Shown here: positions 1 to 8,379 of the stretch, piece by piece
Position numbering within the stretch: position 1 is the first letter of the stretch
Layout: each line of letters opens with the position of its first letter
Notes under the pieces: model-generated
Seen by the model: the letters and a program-made list of their open reading frames with translations, nothing else
What the model was told of the DNA's origin: nothing
Database searches by the model: none
Position numbers and translations under genes: made by a program
Source of the DNA: Streptococcus infantarius subsp. infantarius ATCC BAA-102
Lineage (GTDB): Bacteria > Bacillota > Bacilli > Lactobacillales > Streptococcaceae
Reading direction: 5' to 3'
Length of the DNA: 64,000 bases
Assembly: GCF_000154985.1 (NCBI RefSeq)
Contig: NZ_DS572682.1
Coordinates: 38,101 to 102,100 of the forward strand

Positions 1-473
1 TGCCAGATGCTTGGTTAGCTGCGGGGACACTTCGTAATTACCTTTGGAATGCCTTATCAGGAAAGCCGGGTTTGTCGGATGCAAGTGACATTGATGTTGT
101 TTTTTTTGACCCTGAGACAACTTATAAGAAGACTCAAGTTATTCAAGAACAGCTTCAAGCGGCTTACCCTAGTTATCAATGGGAAGTCAAAAATCAGCTC
201 TTTATGCATGGTCACAGTCCGCACACAGCCCCTTATCAAAATGCTAGAGATGCTATCAGTAAATATCCAGAACGCTGTACAGCTATAGCAGCACGTTTAA
301 AAGATGGGGATTTAGAATTATTTTTGCCTTACGGTGATGATGATATTGTTAATTTTGTCGTCCAACCCACTCCACATTTTTTAGCTGATAAAGATCGTAT
401 GGTAGTTTATCATGATCGCTTGAAAAAGAAAGATTGGCAAAAGAAATGGCCGCGCTTGCAAATTCTAGCGTAA
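1..473 (+). CDS. Nucleotidyltransferase family protein (DUF925/NTP_transf_6), 5' end outside the window
   Basis: The reading frame is open from the window edge (first whole codon at base 3) to a TAA at 471-473, so the N-terminus is missing and about 156 residues are visible. An early AGTLRNYLWN stretch followed by a DIDVVFFD segment resembles the metal-binding Asp-x-Asp of the NTP_transf_6 (DUF925) nucleotidyltransferases. The C-terminal part has the FLPYGDDDI and NFVVQPTPHF segments usual for that family. The substrate of these proteins is not established. The gene is followed by a rho-independent terminator and appears to be the last gene of its transcript. Family assignment rests on motif recognition only. 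Confidence 0.75.
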   Translation, partial: PDAWLAAGTLRNYLWNALSGKPGLSDASDIDVVFFDPETTYKKTQVIQEQLQAAYPSYQWEVKNQLFMHGHSPHTAPYQNARDAISKYPERCTAIAARLKDGDLELFLPYGDDDIVNFVVQPTPHFLADKDRMVVYHDRLKKKDWQKKWPRLQILA

Positions 474-538
474 AGAACTAGAATGAAGGTGTAAAGTCTC
501 TTCTAAATTACTCAGAACACGAGCTTATTTGTGTTTAA

Positions 539-570
539 AGTCCGAAATGTTAGGTTTCGGGCTATTTTTT
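539..570 (+). terminator. Rho-independent terminator after the nucleotidyltransferase gene
   Basis: A nine-pair stem (AGTCCGAAA with TTTCGGGCT, one G-T pair) closes a short loop and is followed by a run of T. Confidence 0.75.
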
Positions 571-580
571 GCAGTTATAG

Positions 581-609
581 TTGACAAATTTAGACGATAG
601 AAATATAAT
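581..609 (+). promoter_or_regulatory. Promoter of the copYAZ operon
   Basis: A perfect -35 (TTGACA, 581-586) and a perfect -10 (TATAAT, 604-609) are separated by 17 bases. A CopY operator lies just downstream and a weaker copy overlaps the -35. Such a strong core promoter fits a repressor-controlled operon. Confidence 0.85.
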
Positions 610-614
610 AAATT

Positions 615-624
615 TACAAATGTA
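615..624. promoter_or_regulatory. CopY operator (cop box)
   Basis: TACAAATGTA at 615-624 matches the known cop box TACAnnTGTA exactly and sits between the -10 and the copY start. A second near-match, GACAAATTTA at 583-592, overlaps the -35 and differs from the KACAnnTGTA form at one base. In enterococci and streptococci CopY binds such paired boxes and leaves when Cu(I) displaces its zinc. Confidence 0.85.
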
Positions 625-654
625 AACCAAAAAAGATATTTAGAAAGGAATGCT

Positions 655-1086
655 ATGTCAATTTCAAAATCAGAATGGGAGATCATGCGCGTGATTTGGA
701 CCAAAGATGCGGCAACGAGTGGTCAGATTCTTGAGATTCTAGGTGAAAAAAATAGCTGGACAGCCTCAACGGTTAAGACTTTTTTGAAACGTCTAGTTGA
801 TAAAGGTTATTTGACAAGAAAGAGGTCTGGTAAAGCTTTTATCTACTCAAGTCTCTTGTCTGAGCAAGAAGCCATGAACCAGCAAGCTGATGATTTATTT
901 AATAAATTTTGTCAGCGCAAGCACAAGACTATTCTTGAACATTTGCTAAAAGAAACGCCAATGAGACTTTCTGACATTGCTGATTTACAAGCTCTGCTAT
1001 CATCCAAAGAAAAAGAAGCTTTGGATGAAGTACCGTGTAATTGTATTCCTGGACAATGTCGTTGTAAAGAACATCTTGGTCTTTAA
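655..1086 (+). CDS. copY: Copper-responsive transcriptional repressor CopY
   Basis: 143 residues, normal for CopY/BlaI-type repressors. The N-terminal winged helix (about residues 3-70, starting SKSEWEIMRVIW) is the DNA-binding part. The C-terminus carries CNCIPGQCRC, the CxCxxxxCxC metal-binding motif of CopY that holds zinc in the repressing form and copper in the released form. It is the first gene of the copper operon, with a good Shine-Dalgarno (AGAAAGGAA) just before ATG 655. A strong promoter and an exact cop box lie upstream, so it is expected to repress itself, copA and copZ. Confidence 0.93.
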   Translation: MSISKSEWEIMRVIWTKDAATSGQILEILGEKNSWTASTVKTFLKRLVDKGYLTRKRSGKAFIYSSLLSEQEAMNQQADDLFNKFCQRKHKTILEHLLKETPMRLSDIADLQALLSSKEKEALDEVPCNCIPGQCRCKEHLGL

Positions 1087-1123
1087 CGGTTGATTTGTGA
1101 GATTTCTGATAGGAAGGTATCTT

Positions 1124-3362
1124 ATGAAAAAAGAAGAAGTCTTTGTCATTGATGGCATGACATGCGCGGCCTGTGCATTAAATGTCGAAAATGCTGTCAA
1201 TAAAATAGATCATGTCGATTCAGCGGTTGTTAATCTGACAACAGAGAAGATGACTGTACGCTACAATCCTGACTTAGTCAGTGAAGCTGAGATTGAAAAA
1301 GCTGTTGTGGATGCTGGGTATGGCGCTTGTGTCTTTGACCCAACAACAGCTAAAAGCCAATCAGAACGCCAGAGCGAAGCCACTCATAATATGTGGCATA
1401 AGTTTTTGTGGTCAGCGGCTTTTTCGATTCCCTTGCTTTATCTATCGATGGGTAGCATGATGGGATTGTGGGTGCCGAAGGCTATTGGCATGAGTGAGCA
1501 TCCTTTGATTTTTGCGCTGGTTCAGCTTGCATTGACTTTACCAGTCATGTACTTTGGACGCCGTTTTTATGTTAATGGTTTTCGTGCTTTGTTAAAAGCG
1601 CATCCTAATATGGATTCTTTAGTCGCTCTGGCAACGAGCGCAGCATTTCTTTATAGTCTTTATAGCACTTACCACATTGCCTTAGGCCATGTGCATCACG
1701 CGCATATGCTTTATTTTGAGTCTCTTGCTGTGATTTTGACCTTGATTACCTTGGGAAAATATTTTGAAACCTTGTCGAAAGGTCGAACATCCGATGCCAT
1801 CCAAAAATTATTAACTTTATCTGCTAAAGAGGCGACTCTTATCCGTGATGGAGCTGAGCAGACAATCTCAATTGATCAGGTTCAAGTAGGTGACCTTATC
1901 TTGGTCAAGCCAGGTAGAAAAAATTCCTGTTGATGGTTATGTGGTGTCAGGACATTCGGCTATCGATGAATCAATGTTGACGGGTGAAAGTATTCCAGTA
2001 GAGAAAGTGGCAGATGATAAGGTATTTGGTGCTTCTATTAATGGACAAGGTTCGCTAACTATTCGAGCTGAAAAAGTCGGTGACGAAACGCTTTTAGCAC
2101 AGATTGTTAAATTGGTAGAAGATGCTCAACAAACTAAAGCGCCTATCGCCAAGATTGCTGATAGGGTTGCTGGGGTTTTTGTGCCAGCAGTTATGACTAT
2201 TGCTTTGGTCACTTTCTTATTCTGGTATTTTGCCAAGGGCGAAAGTTTCGTCTTTGCACTCCAAGTCGCTATCGCCATTTTGGTGATTGCTTGTCCTTGT
2301 GCGCTTGGTCTTGCCACACCAACAGCCATCATGGTCGGAACTGGACGCGGTGCTGAAAATGGGATTCTTTACAAACGTGGTGATGTCCTTGAAAATACTC
2401 ATCATATTGATACCATGGTCTTTGATAAGACAGGAACCATCACGCAAGGAAAACCACAAGTTGTTGATATTATTGCCTATCACGGTGACGAAAGTAAGCT
2501 ACTTGGTCAGGTTGCATCTATTGAAAAATATTCAGAACACCCACTTAGTCAGGCGATTGTGGAAAAAGCTAGCGCTGAAAAACTTGTTTTAGCAGAAGTT
2601 GAAAATTTCACTTCTCTAACAGGACGAGGTTTACAAGCTGACCTTGCTGGGCAGACCATTTACGTTGGTAACCGCAGGTTGATGGAAGAGTTACAAGTTG
2701 ACTTGACCGCAAGTGAAACAGCGGTGCTGGCTGCGACCCAAAAAGGTCAAACTCCGATTTATATCTCGGCTAATGAGCAACTGCTAGGAGTAATTACTGT
2801 AGCGGATTTGTTAAAAGCAGACAGTAAAGAGACCGTCGCCAAATTGCAAAGTCAAGGTATTGATGTTGTTTTATTAACGGGAGACAACAGCAATACCGCG
2901 CAAGCTATTGCCAAACAAGCTGGAATCAAGACTGTGATTAGCGAAGTCTTGCCTGACCAAAAATCACAAGCTATTAAGGACTTGCAGAGCCAAGGAAAAA
3001 TGGTCGCTATGGTCGGTGACGGGATTAATGATGCGCCAGCGTTAGCAGTAGCGGATATTGGGATTGCGGTAGGTTCAGGAACTGACATTGCTATTGAGTC
3101 AGCGGATATTATTCTGATGAAACCAGAAATTTCTGATGTTCTAAGAGCCTTAAGCATCAGTCGTTTGACGATTAAAGTGGTTAAGGAAAATCTCTTCTGG
3201 GCATTCATCTACAATATTCTAGCGATTCCAGTTGCGATGGGAGTTTTGTATCTCTTTGGTGGACCTTTGCTTAATCCAATGATTGCAGGACTTGCTATGG
3301 GCTTTAGTTCAGTGTCAGTGGTTCTAAATGCCCTTCGCTTAAAATACATGACATTAAAATAA
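1124..3362 (+). pseudogene. copA: Copper-exporting P1B-type ATPase CopA, interrupted by a one-base frameshift
   Basis: Two overlapping frames (1124-1933 and 1890-3362) together give a complete P1B ATPase. The start is ATG 1124, preceded by AGGAAGG. The first part has the metal-binding GMTCAACA motif and the first membrane helices. The second has the actuator TGES, the transmembrane CPC ([11 protein letters not shown]), the phosphorylated Asp in DKTGTIT, the SEHPL motif and GDGINDAPA. The break is at the actuator domain: the frame needs GGT GAA AAA ATT but reads GGT AGA AAA AAT, so base A1916 looks like an insertion; removing it restores about 745 residues. As read, a 269-residue truncated product ends at 1933. 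It could be a true mutation or a sequencing/assembly error. All other motifs are intact, so any loss must be recent. Confidence 0.9.
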
Positions 3363-3373
3363 AGGAGTTTCTC

Positions 3374-3580
3374 ATGGAAAAAACATATGAAGTAACAGGC
3401 ATGAAATGCCAAGGTTGTGTCACAAAAGTGACTGAAAAATTATTAGCTGTTCCTGGTGTGAAAGCAGTTAATGTTGATTTAGAGAAAAAACAAGCGACTA
3501 TCACAGGACGTCCGTTTAAGTTCTTTTTAAAACGTGCGCTTAAAGGAACAAAATTTAGCCTCGGACAAGAAATTAAGTAA
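3374..3580 (+). CDS. copZ: Copper chaperone CopZ
   Basis: 68 residues forming one heavy-metal-associated (HMA) domain. The Cu(I)-binding motif is GMKCQGC (CxxC) near residue 10. It starts 11 bases after copA behind AAAGGAG. CopZ proteins carry Cu(I) in the cytoplasm to CopA and to CopY, which fits its place as last gene of copYAZ. The C-terminal PFKFFLKRALKGTKFSL tail is typical of the longer streptococcal versions. Confidence 0.9.
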   Translation: MEKTYEVTGMKCQGCVTKVTEKLLAVPGVKAVNVDLEKKQATITGRPFKFFLKRALKGTKFSLGQEIK

Positions 3581-3587
3581 AATTTAG

Positions 3588-3613
3588 AAAAACAGAGCTT
3601 GCTCTGTTTTTTT
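3588..3613 (+). terminator. Terminator of the copper operon
   Basis: AAAAACAGAGC pairs with GCTCTGTTTTT around a two-base loop and continues into a T run. Confidence 0.85.
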
Positions 3614-3669
3614 ACTTCTTTAAAAATGATAAACTAGTCTAGTAAGAAAAAATATAGTTTGGAATCAAA

Positions 3670-4296
3670 ATGAGGATGAATGTTTGGGATTTATTAAGTA
3701 TCATTGGTTCTATCGCCTTTGCTTTATCTGGGGCAATCGTCGCGATGGAAGAAGATTTTGATATACTTGGGATTTTTATCCTTGGTTTTGTGACTGCCTT
3801 TGGTGGCGGAGCTATTCGTAATCTTTTGATTGGTTTGCCGATTAGCGCCCTCTGGTCTCAGAGTCAGTGTTTTTATTTTGCCTTGGCAACCATGTTATTT
3901 ATCATGGTATTTCCAAATATCATTACTCACAAAGGTTGGCGAAAAGCAGAAGTCTTGACGGATGCTATTGGTCTTGCGGCTTTTAGTGTTCAAGGGGCCA
4001 TGTATGCTGTTAAACTTCATCAACCTTTAAGCGCTGTGATTGTCGCAGCTGTTTTGACTGGTGCAGGTGGCGGGATTGTCCGAGATATCTTAGCTGGTCG
4101 AAAACCAAGTGTGCTTAGAAGTGAAGTATACGCTGGTTGGGCAATTTTAGCGGCGCTTGCGATTTATTTTAAAATCGTTCATAATGATCCAGGCTATTAT
4201 GTATTAGTTTTAATTCTGACAATCTTACGTATGATAGGCTACTGGCGTCAGTGGCATTTGCCAAAAATTAAACGGAAGGTCACTAAAAATGATTAA
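3670..4296 (+). CDS. YadS-type membrane protein (UPF0126 / trimeric intracellular cation channel family)
   Basis: 208 residues, mostly hydrophobic, about seven membrane segments. It has the duplicated glycine-rich signature of the family: GFVTAFGGGAIRNLL in the first half and LTGAGGGIVRDILAGRKP in the second. Bacterial members have been described as cation channels (TRIC-like) and annotated elsewhere as glycine transporters; the substrate here cannot be told. The start is either ATG 3670 or ATG 3676; neither has a strong ribosome binding site. Its end overlaps the next gene by eight bases, so the two are probably co-transcribed. Confidence 0.8.
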   Translation: MRMNVWDLLSIIGSIAFALSGAIVAMEEDFDILGIFILGFVTAFGGGAIRNLLIGLPISALWSQSQCFYFALATMLFIMVFPNIITHKGWRKAEVLTDAIGLAAFSVQGAMYAVKLHQPLSAVIVAAVLTGAGGGIVRDILAGRKPSVLRSEVYAGWAILAALAIYFKIVHNDPGYYVLVLILTILRMIGYWRQWHLPKIKRKVTKND

Positions 4297-5101
4297 ATTA
4301 ATTGCAATCGATTTAGATGGAACATTACTTAATTCAGATAAAAAAATTCCTGAAGAAAATGTCAAAGCAATCCAAAAAGCTGCACAAGCAGGGGTAAAAA
4401 TTGTTCTTTGTACAGGACGTCCAAAGTCAGGAATTCTTCCATTTTTTGAAAAATTGGGCTTGGGTGATGAAGAATATATCATCATGAATAATGGTTGCAC
4501 CATTTACAATACCAAAAATTGGGAACTTGTTTTTCATGCTCAAGTCACAAATGAAGAGCTAGATAAATTGAATGAAGCTGTTGCTAATTACCCAGATGTT
4601 TGCTTAACCTTGACAGGTGAAAAACATTATTACGCTGTAGGTGAAGAAGTTCCAGAACTTGTCCAATACGATGCTGGTCTTGTCTTCGATAACGCTCATG
4701 CAGTCACACTTGATGAGATGAAGGCGACAGACGAAATCATCTTCCAAGCTATGTACATGGCAAAAGCGCCACAATTAAATTCATTTCAAGAAGCAAAAGA
4801 AATAGCTTTGGCTAAAGATTTTAGTGTGGTTCGTAGCCAAGAATATATCTTTGAAGCTATGCCAAAAGGCTACACTAAAGCAACAGCTCTTAAAGCTTTG
4901 TCAGAAAAACTTGGCTTCTCACCAGAGCAAGTCATGGCACTTGGTGATGCTGCCAACGACCTTGAAATGCTTGAATTTGCTTATCATAGCGTTGCTATGG
5001 GAAATGCGACAGACGAAGTCAAATCTATTTGCCGCTACGAAACAACAACTAATGACAATGCCGGAGTAGCTCAGGCTATTTACGATTATGTCTTGAAATA
5101 A
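4289..5101 (+). CDS. Cof-type HAD-IIB family phosphatase
   Basis: 270 residues, standard for the Cof/YidA subfamily. The nucleophile motif DLDGTLLNSD lies near the N-terminus, the CTGRP motif follows, and the acidic motif ALGDAANDLEML near the C-terminus completes the Mg-binding site. The C2B-type cap lies between. These enzymes hydrolyse sugar phosphates or nucleotide-like phosphates; the substrate cannot be predicted. Its start overlaps the membrane protein gene by eight bases (translational coupling), and a terminator follows at once. Confidence 0.9.
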   Translation: MIKLIAIDLDGTLLNSDKKIPEENVKAIQKAAQAGVKIVLCTGRPKSGILPFFEKLGLGDEEYIIMNNGCTIYNTKNWELVFHAQVTNEELDKLNEAVANYPDVCLTLTGEKHYYAVGEEVPELVQYDAGLVFDNAHAVTLDEMKATDEIIFQAMYMAKAPQLNSFQEAKEIALAKDFSVVRSQEYIFEAMPKGYTKATALKALSEKLGFSPEQVMALGDAANDLEMLEFAYHSVAMGNATDEVKSICRYETTTNDNAGVAQAIYDYVLK

Positions 5102-5103
5102 TA

Positions 5104-5134
5104 AAAATACCGACCTAATTATGGTCGGTATTTT
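5104..5134. terminator. Bidirectional terminator between convergent genes
   Basis: AAAATACCGACC pairs with GGTCGGTATTTT over 12 bases; A and T runs on both sides allow it to serve the plus-strand phosphatase and the minus-strand TetR gene. Confidence 0.85.
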
Positions 5135-5138
5135 CTTC

Positions 5139-5696
5139 TTATAAGAAAAGTGGCAAACCGATTGCAGCTACTTCCTCAGCAGGGATACGCATGTCATCAG
5201 CTACCCAGTTTGAAAGAACTGAGATGATGGCGTTACTCCAGAAAGAATTTGTGTAGCGTGAATCATGTTTTTTCTTGAACCTTTGGTAAGCTTTTAATCG
5301 TTTAGAGACGATGCCCGTCAAGAGTTTTTCAAGGCGTTGTTCAAAAATTAAGCCAAGAACTTGTGCCTCTTTTTTGGCTTCATTCAGAATGAAAAGCCAA
5401 GCTTGGGAGAGCTGACTTCTCAAATCAAATGCTTTGAGACCACGAAAAATGCGACGAACGATTTGGGTTAGAATAGACTCTAAAATAGCTTCTTTAGACT
5501 TATAATTACGGTAGAAAGCGTTGCGTGAGACACCTGCTTTGGCAACGAGTTCTGAAATCGTAATTTGGTTCAAGGTTTTCTTTTCAAGAAGGAGCAAAAG
5601 TGCAGTTTCTAGCGCTTCACGTGTCAATTTTCGTGATTCTTTATTAGAAACTTTCAAATTTTGCAAGGACTTTTTTGAAATTGTCTTTTCCGTCAT
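5139..5696 (-). CDS. TetR/AcrR family transcriptional regulator
   Basis: 185 residues. The N-terminal helix-turn-helix is clear at about residues 25-70 (ITISELVAKAGVSRNAFYRNY, the TetR recognition helix). The C-terminal half is the variable ligand-binding part and gives no hint of the ligand. AGAGGG precedes the start. It is transcribed away from the degV gene across a 130-base gap, so it could control itself and degV, but no clear palindromic operator was picked out. Confidence 0.87.
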   Translation of the reverse strand: MTEKTISKKSLQNLKVSNKESRKLTREALETALLLLLEKKTLNQITISELVAKAGVSRNAFYRNYKSKEAILESILTQIVRRIFRGLKAFDLRSQLSQAWLFILNEAKKEAQVLGLIFEQRLEKLLTGIVSKRLKAYQRFKKKHDSRYTNSFWSNAIISVLSNWVADDMRIPAEEVAAIGLPLFL

Positions 5697-5755
5697 GACA
5701 AAACCCTCTTACTTGTGACATCTGATTGTTTTTAATACTAAGATAAAGGCATTAA

Positions 5756-5764
5756 TGATATAAT
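5756..5764 (+). promoter_or_regulatory. Extended -10 promoter of degV
   Basis: TGATATAAT (TGn plus a perfect -10, hexamer 5759-5764) lies 65 bases before the degV start. No convincing -35 is seen, as is common with extended -10 promoters. Confidence 0.6.
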
Positions 5765-5828
5765 TTTAGGTGAAAATAGTTTGTTTGTCAAATGAATTTA
5801 AATCTCGAATGGATTGGAGGAAATAGAT

Positions 5829-6674
5829 ATGACTTGGAAAATTGTGACTGATTCAGGTTGTGACCTTCGACGTATTGAAGAGCTTGCAGAACACACAGAA
5901 TTTCAAAATGTCCCACTAACAATTCAAATTGGTTCAGAAATTTTTGTGGATGATGAAGGATTAGATGTTGCTAATATGATGACAACCATGTACGCAAGTC
6001 CTGTTTCATCAAAATCAAGTTGCCCTAGCCCAGATGCTTTCTTACAAGCTTACCAAGGTGCTGAAAATGTTATTGCCATCACGATTACAGGTAATCTTTC
6101 AGGAAGTCAAAATAGTGCTCAGGTTGCAAAATATATGCTTTTGGAGGAGCATCCAAATGTCAATGTTCATGTTATCGACTCTTTGTCTGCAGGTGGTGAG
6201 ATTGATTTAATCGTTGAAGAATTAAATCGTTTGATTGCTAAGGGCCTAAGCTTTGATGAAGTGGTCGAAGCTATCACGGATTATCAAGAGAAGACAAAAT
6301 TGTTGTTTGTTTTGGCACGTGTGGATAACCTTGTCAAAAATGGACGTTTGAGTAAGCTAGTCGGGAAAGTTGTTGGACTTTTGAACATTCGCATGGTTGG
6401 TAAGGCAAGTGACGAAGGAAAATTGGAACTCCTACACAAAGCGCGTGGTCAAAAGAAAGCTGTTCAAGCAACCGTTGAGGAAATGTTTAAAGAAGGTTAC
6501 CAAGGTGGCAAGGTTATGATTGCTCACGCAAATAACGAAAAAGCTTGTCAACAATTGAGTGACAAAATCAAAGAAAAATACCCACAAGCTGATGTTCGCT
6601 TTATCCCAGCATCAGGTCTTTGCAGCTTTTACGGTGAAGATGGCGGTATTTTATTAGGATACGAAACAGCGTAA
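5829..6674 (+). CDS. DegV family fatty-acid-binding protein
   Basis: 281 residues from ATG 5829, chosen because GGAGG sits eight bases upstream; a TTG at 5814 in the same frame would swallow that site. The first residues TWKIVTDSGCD are the DegV start signature, and TGNLSGSQNSA and RVDNLVKNGRLSK are the lipid-contacting segments of the family. DegV proteins bind a fatty acid, and some (FakB) present it to the kinase FakA for phosphorylation and entry into phospholipid. No fakA is in the window. It has its own promoter and terminator, so it is probably a single-gene transcript. Confidence 0.88.
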   Translation: MTWKIVTDSGCDLRRIEELAEHTEFQNVPLTIQIGSEIFVDDEGLDVANMMTTMYASPVSSKSSCPSPDAFLQAYQGAENVIAITITGNLSGSQNSAQVAKYMLLEEHPNVNVHVIDSLSAGGEIDLIVEELNRLIAKGLSFDEVVEAITDYQEKTKLLFVLARVDNLVKNGRLSKLVGKVVGLLNIRMVGKASDEGKLELLHKARGQKKAVQATVEEMFKEGYQGGKVMIAHANNEKACQQLSDKIKEKYPQADVRFIPASGLCSFYGEDGGILLGYETA

Positions 6675-6682
6675 GTCAATAT

Positions 6683-6714
6683 AAAACTGCATGAGTATGA
6701 CTCATGCAGTTTTT
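6683..6714 (+). terminator. Terminator of degV
   Basis: A 14-base perfect stem (AAAACTGCATGAGT with its complement) around ATG, ending in a T run. Confidence 0.9.
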
Positions 6715-6730
6715 GTATACTAATGAAAAA

Positions 6731-6804
6731 AGTCTTAAATAAAATCAATTTCAAGCCATTATTGCCGCTTCAAGCCATTATTGCCGCAATTTGATTTTAG
6801 GACT
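6731..6804. repeat. Hairpin whose loop holds a 19-bp tandem repeat
   Basis: Two copies of TCAAGCCATTATTGCCGC plus one base (6751-6769 and 6770-6788) lie head to tail and differ only at the last base. They are flanked by an imperfect inverted repeat (6731-6750 against about 6787-6804). Read on the minus strand, the outer stem is followed by a run of six T, so the element could act as a second minus-strand terminator. No coding frame explains it. Confidence 0.8.
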
Positions 6805-6824
6805 GTTTGCGAGTGAAATGAGCA

Positions 6825-6858
6825 ACAAAAAAGATACTTTCACACGGCAGAAAGTATC
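6825..6858 (-). terminator. Minus-strand terminator of the YgjV-like/repeat-protein pair
   Basis: GATACTTTC (6833-6841) pairs with GAAAGTATC (6850-6858). On the minus strand the stem is followed by TTTTTT. A further stem at 6879-6900 overlaps the stop codon of the upstream gene. Confidence 0.75.
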
Positions 6859-6892
6859 AGAAAATGAGTTTATTTCTAGTCTTGATGAAAAA

Positions 6893-7405
6893 TCAAGACT
6901 TATTTTTCTTATGATTAAGTGAACTGTATTTTGAAATAGCAATTAAGGTTGTTAGTGTGATGACAATATCCATAAGTAAAGCAGGATAAGCTTTAATAGT
7001 GAAGTCATAAAATGCCCAGAGTACCATATTTTCAACAGTAACCCAGCGTAACCATTGCACTTTATCAGTTGCAAAAGAGACGATAGTATACGATACTGAA
7101 GAAATTAACGGAAGTAAGCCAATCAAACCAAGGTTGTTAAAATAAGTCCCCGCAGAAACTTGGATAATCACTAAAATAATGGTTGTGTAGATGGAATCCC
7201 AGTGTTTAATCATTAACGTGTTACGAATAATAGACACGCTGATAGAGATGGCGCCAGTGTAACCACCGAGTAAAAAATTAGCAATCATCGTAAAGAAATA
7301 ATCCGATAATTGCCAAGTTAACATAGTTTTTTTCGTTTTAGCAAATGATGAAATGGCTAAGCAAGTTGCACCAATTGCTGAGAAGATAAATCCAATTGAA
7401 ATCAT
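6893..7405 (-). CDS. YgjV-like small membrane protein
   Basis: 170 residues, about five or six membrane segments and no large soluble part. Pattern and length match the YgjV (Imp-YgjV) family of inner membrane proteins, whose function is unknown. Its ATG overlaps the stop of the upstream repeat-protein gene (TAATG), so the two are translationally coupled. No catalytic or transport motif was seen. Confidence 0.7.
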   Translation of the reverse strand: MISIGFIFSAIGATCLAISSFAKTKKTMLTWQLSDYFFTMIANFLLGGYTGAISISVSIIRNTLMIKHWDSIYTTIILVIIQVSAGTYFNNLGLIGLLPLISSVSYTIVSFATDKVQWLRWVTVENMVLWAFYDFTIKAYPALLMDIVITLTTLIAISKYSSLNHKKNKS

Positions 7406-8016
7406 TAATAGCTATAATAAGTGTAAGTACCATCAGTTGTAACTGATGTAGGAGTGCGAGAGGCATTGTTTGGGTCAATAGTAGACTCAGTTGTGCTGTC
7501 AGAAGATGCGGCAGTATCTGTATCTGTAGTTGCTGTATTGGCAGCAGCAATAGCGTTAGAAACAGCATCAAGACGTGCTTGAAGTTGATCTTTAGTAGCT
7601 TGGTTAGTTAGCACATCAATCGCAGCTTGAGCAGCAGCAACATTGTCGCTTGTTTGATTGTCTTCAGCAGTTTTTACAGCATTTTCAGCATTTGTTTGAT
7701 TTGTCACTTCAGCAGAAACAGCATCTAATTGAGATTGAAAATCTGTTTTCTTAGCTTCATCAGAGATTTTGTTGATAGCCGCTTGTGCATTTGTCACAGC
7801 TTCATCAGATGGATTAGCTTGAGCAGCTGATAACAATTCTTGGGCTTTAGCTTCTAAGTCAGTTTGACTAGAAGAGGAAGAACTGATTGAGCTTTTTGGT
7901 TGTGAACTTGACGTATTAGTCTTTGTATTACCAAAGAAAAGGTAAATACCACCAGCAAAGGCAATTAAAATGATACTTAAAATAAAATAAGTAACTTCAC
8001 TTTTTGAGGCTTTCAT
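7405..8016 (-). CDS. Membrane-anchored extracellular protein with two alpha-helical repeats
   Basis: 203 residues from the ATG at 8016 (frame extends to 8100, but AGAAGGAG sits just before 8016). Residues about 8-28 form one membrane helix without a lipobox, followed by a Ser-rich linker. Two repeats of about 41 residues follow, ending SQLDAVSAEV and QARLDAVSNAI, each containing an AQAAI core. Predicted mainly helical from composition. The last 50 residues are Thr/Ser/Asp-rich and end in a tyrosine-rich TYTYYSY. There is no LPxTG motif, so it is probably held by the N-terminal helix with the rest outside. Function not recognised. Its stop overlaps the YgjV-like start. Confidence 0.65.
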   Translation of the reverse strand: MKASKSEVTYFILSIILIAFAGGIYLFFGNTKTNTSSSQPKSSISSSSSSQTDLEAKAQELLSAAQANPSDEAVTNAQAAINKISDEAKKTDFQSQLDAVSAEVTNQTNAENAVKTAEDNQTSDNVAAAQAAIDVLTNQATKDQLQARLDAVSNAIAAANTATTDTDTAASSDSTTESTIDPNNASRTPTSVTTDGTYTYYSY

Positions 8017-8379
8017 GAAAACTCCTTCTATAATAAAATAAATGTGATGTGATAAAGAAGTTGTTATCACATTTTTGATAATAAACGTATTTAGTAGCAT
8101 TCTGTGGCAAGCACAGCGTCCTTAACTATTATAACATATAAATGACAGCGCATTAATTTTTTTCTAAAAAGCTCCCTCAAATTTTAGTATTTTTATCATT
8201 TATGTTTAGAAATGGCTGCTAAAAAGGGGAAAATGACCGCTTATCTTAAAAGAGTAGTATTTTTCAGTTAGTTATCAATTTAGAAAAAGCTTAAAAAACG
8301 CTTGTTTGTTTTCTTTGAATACATTAAAATGGAAGTATCGGGTTTTTCCGGTAAAATTATAATATTTGAGGATAAGACT
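8017..8379. other. Intergenic region between the repeat protein and the dead transporter gene
   Basis: A minus-strand extended -10 (TGTTATAAT on that strand, hexamer at plus positions 8128-8133) probably drives the repeat-protein gene. A plus-strand TATAAT at 8358-8363 lies before the transporter pseudogene. The rest is AT-rich, with no open frame or repeat noticed. Confidence 0.5.

Noticed and set aside
1918-1924. Programmed -1 frameshifting in copA at the slippery A AAA AAT, as reported for E. coli copA
   Set aside because: The downstream frame needs a +1 shift (or loss of one base), while this heptamer would give -1, and the site is in the actuator domain rather than after the metal-binding domain.
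6751-6788. Possible start of a CRISPR array
   Set aside because: Only two copies, directly adjacent with no spacer, and no cas genes.
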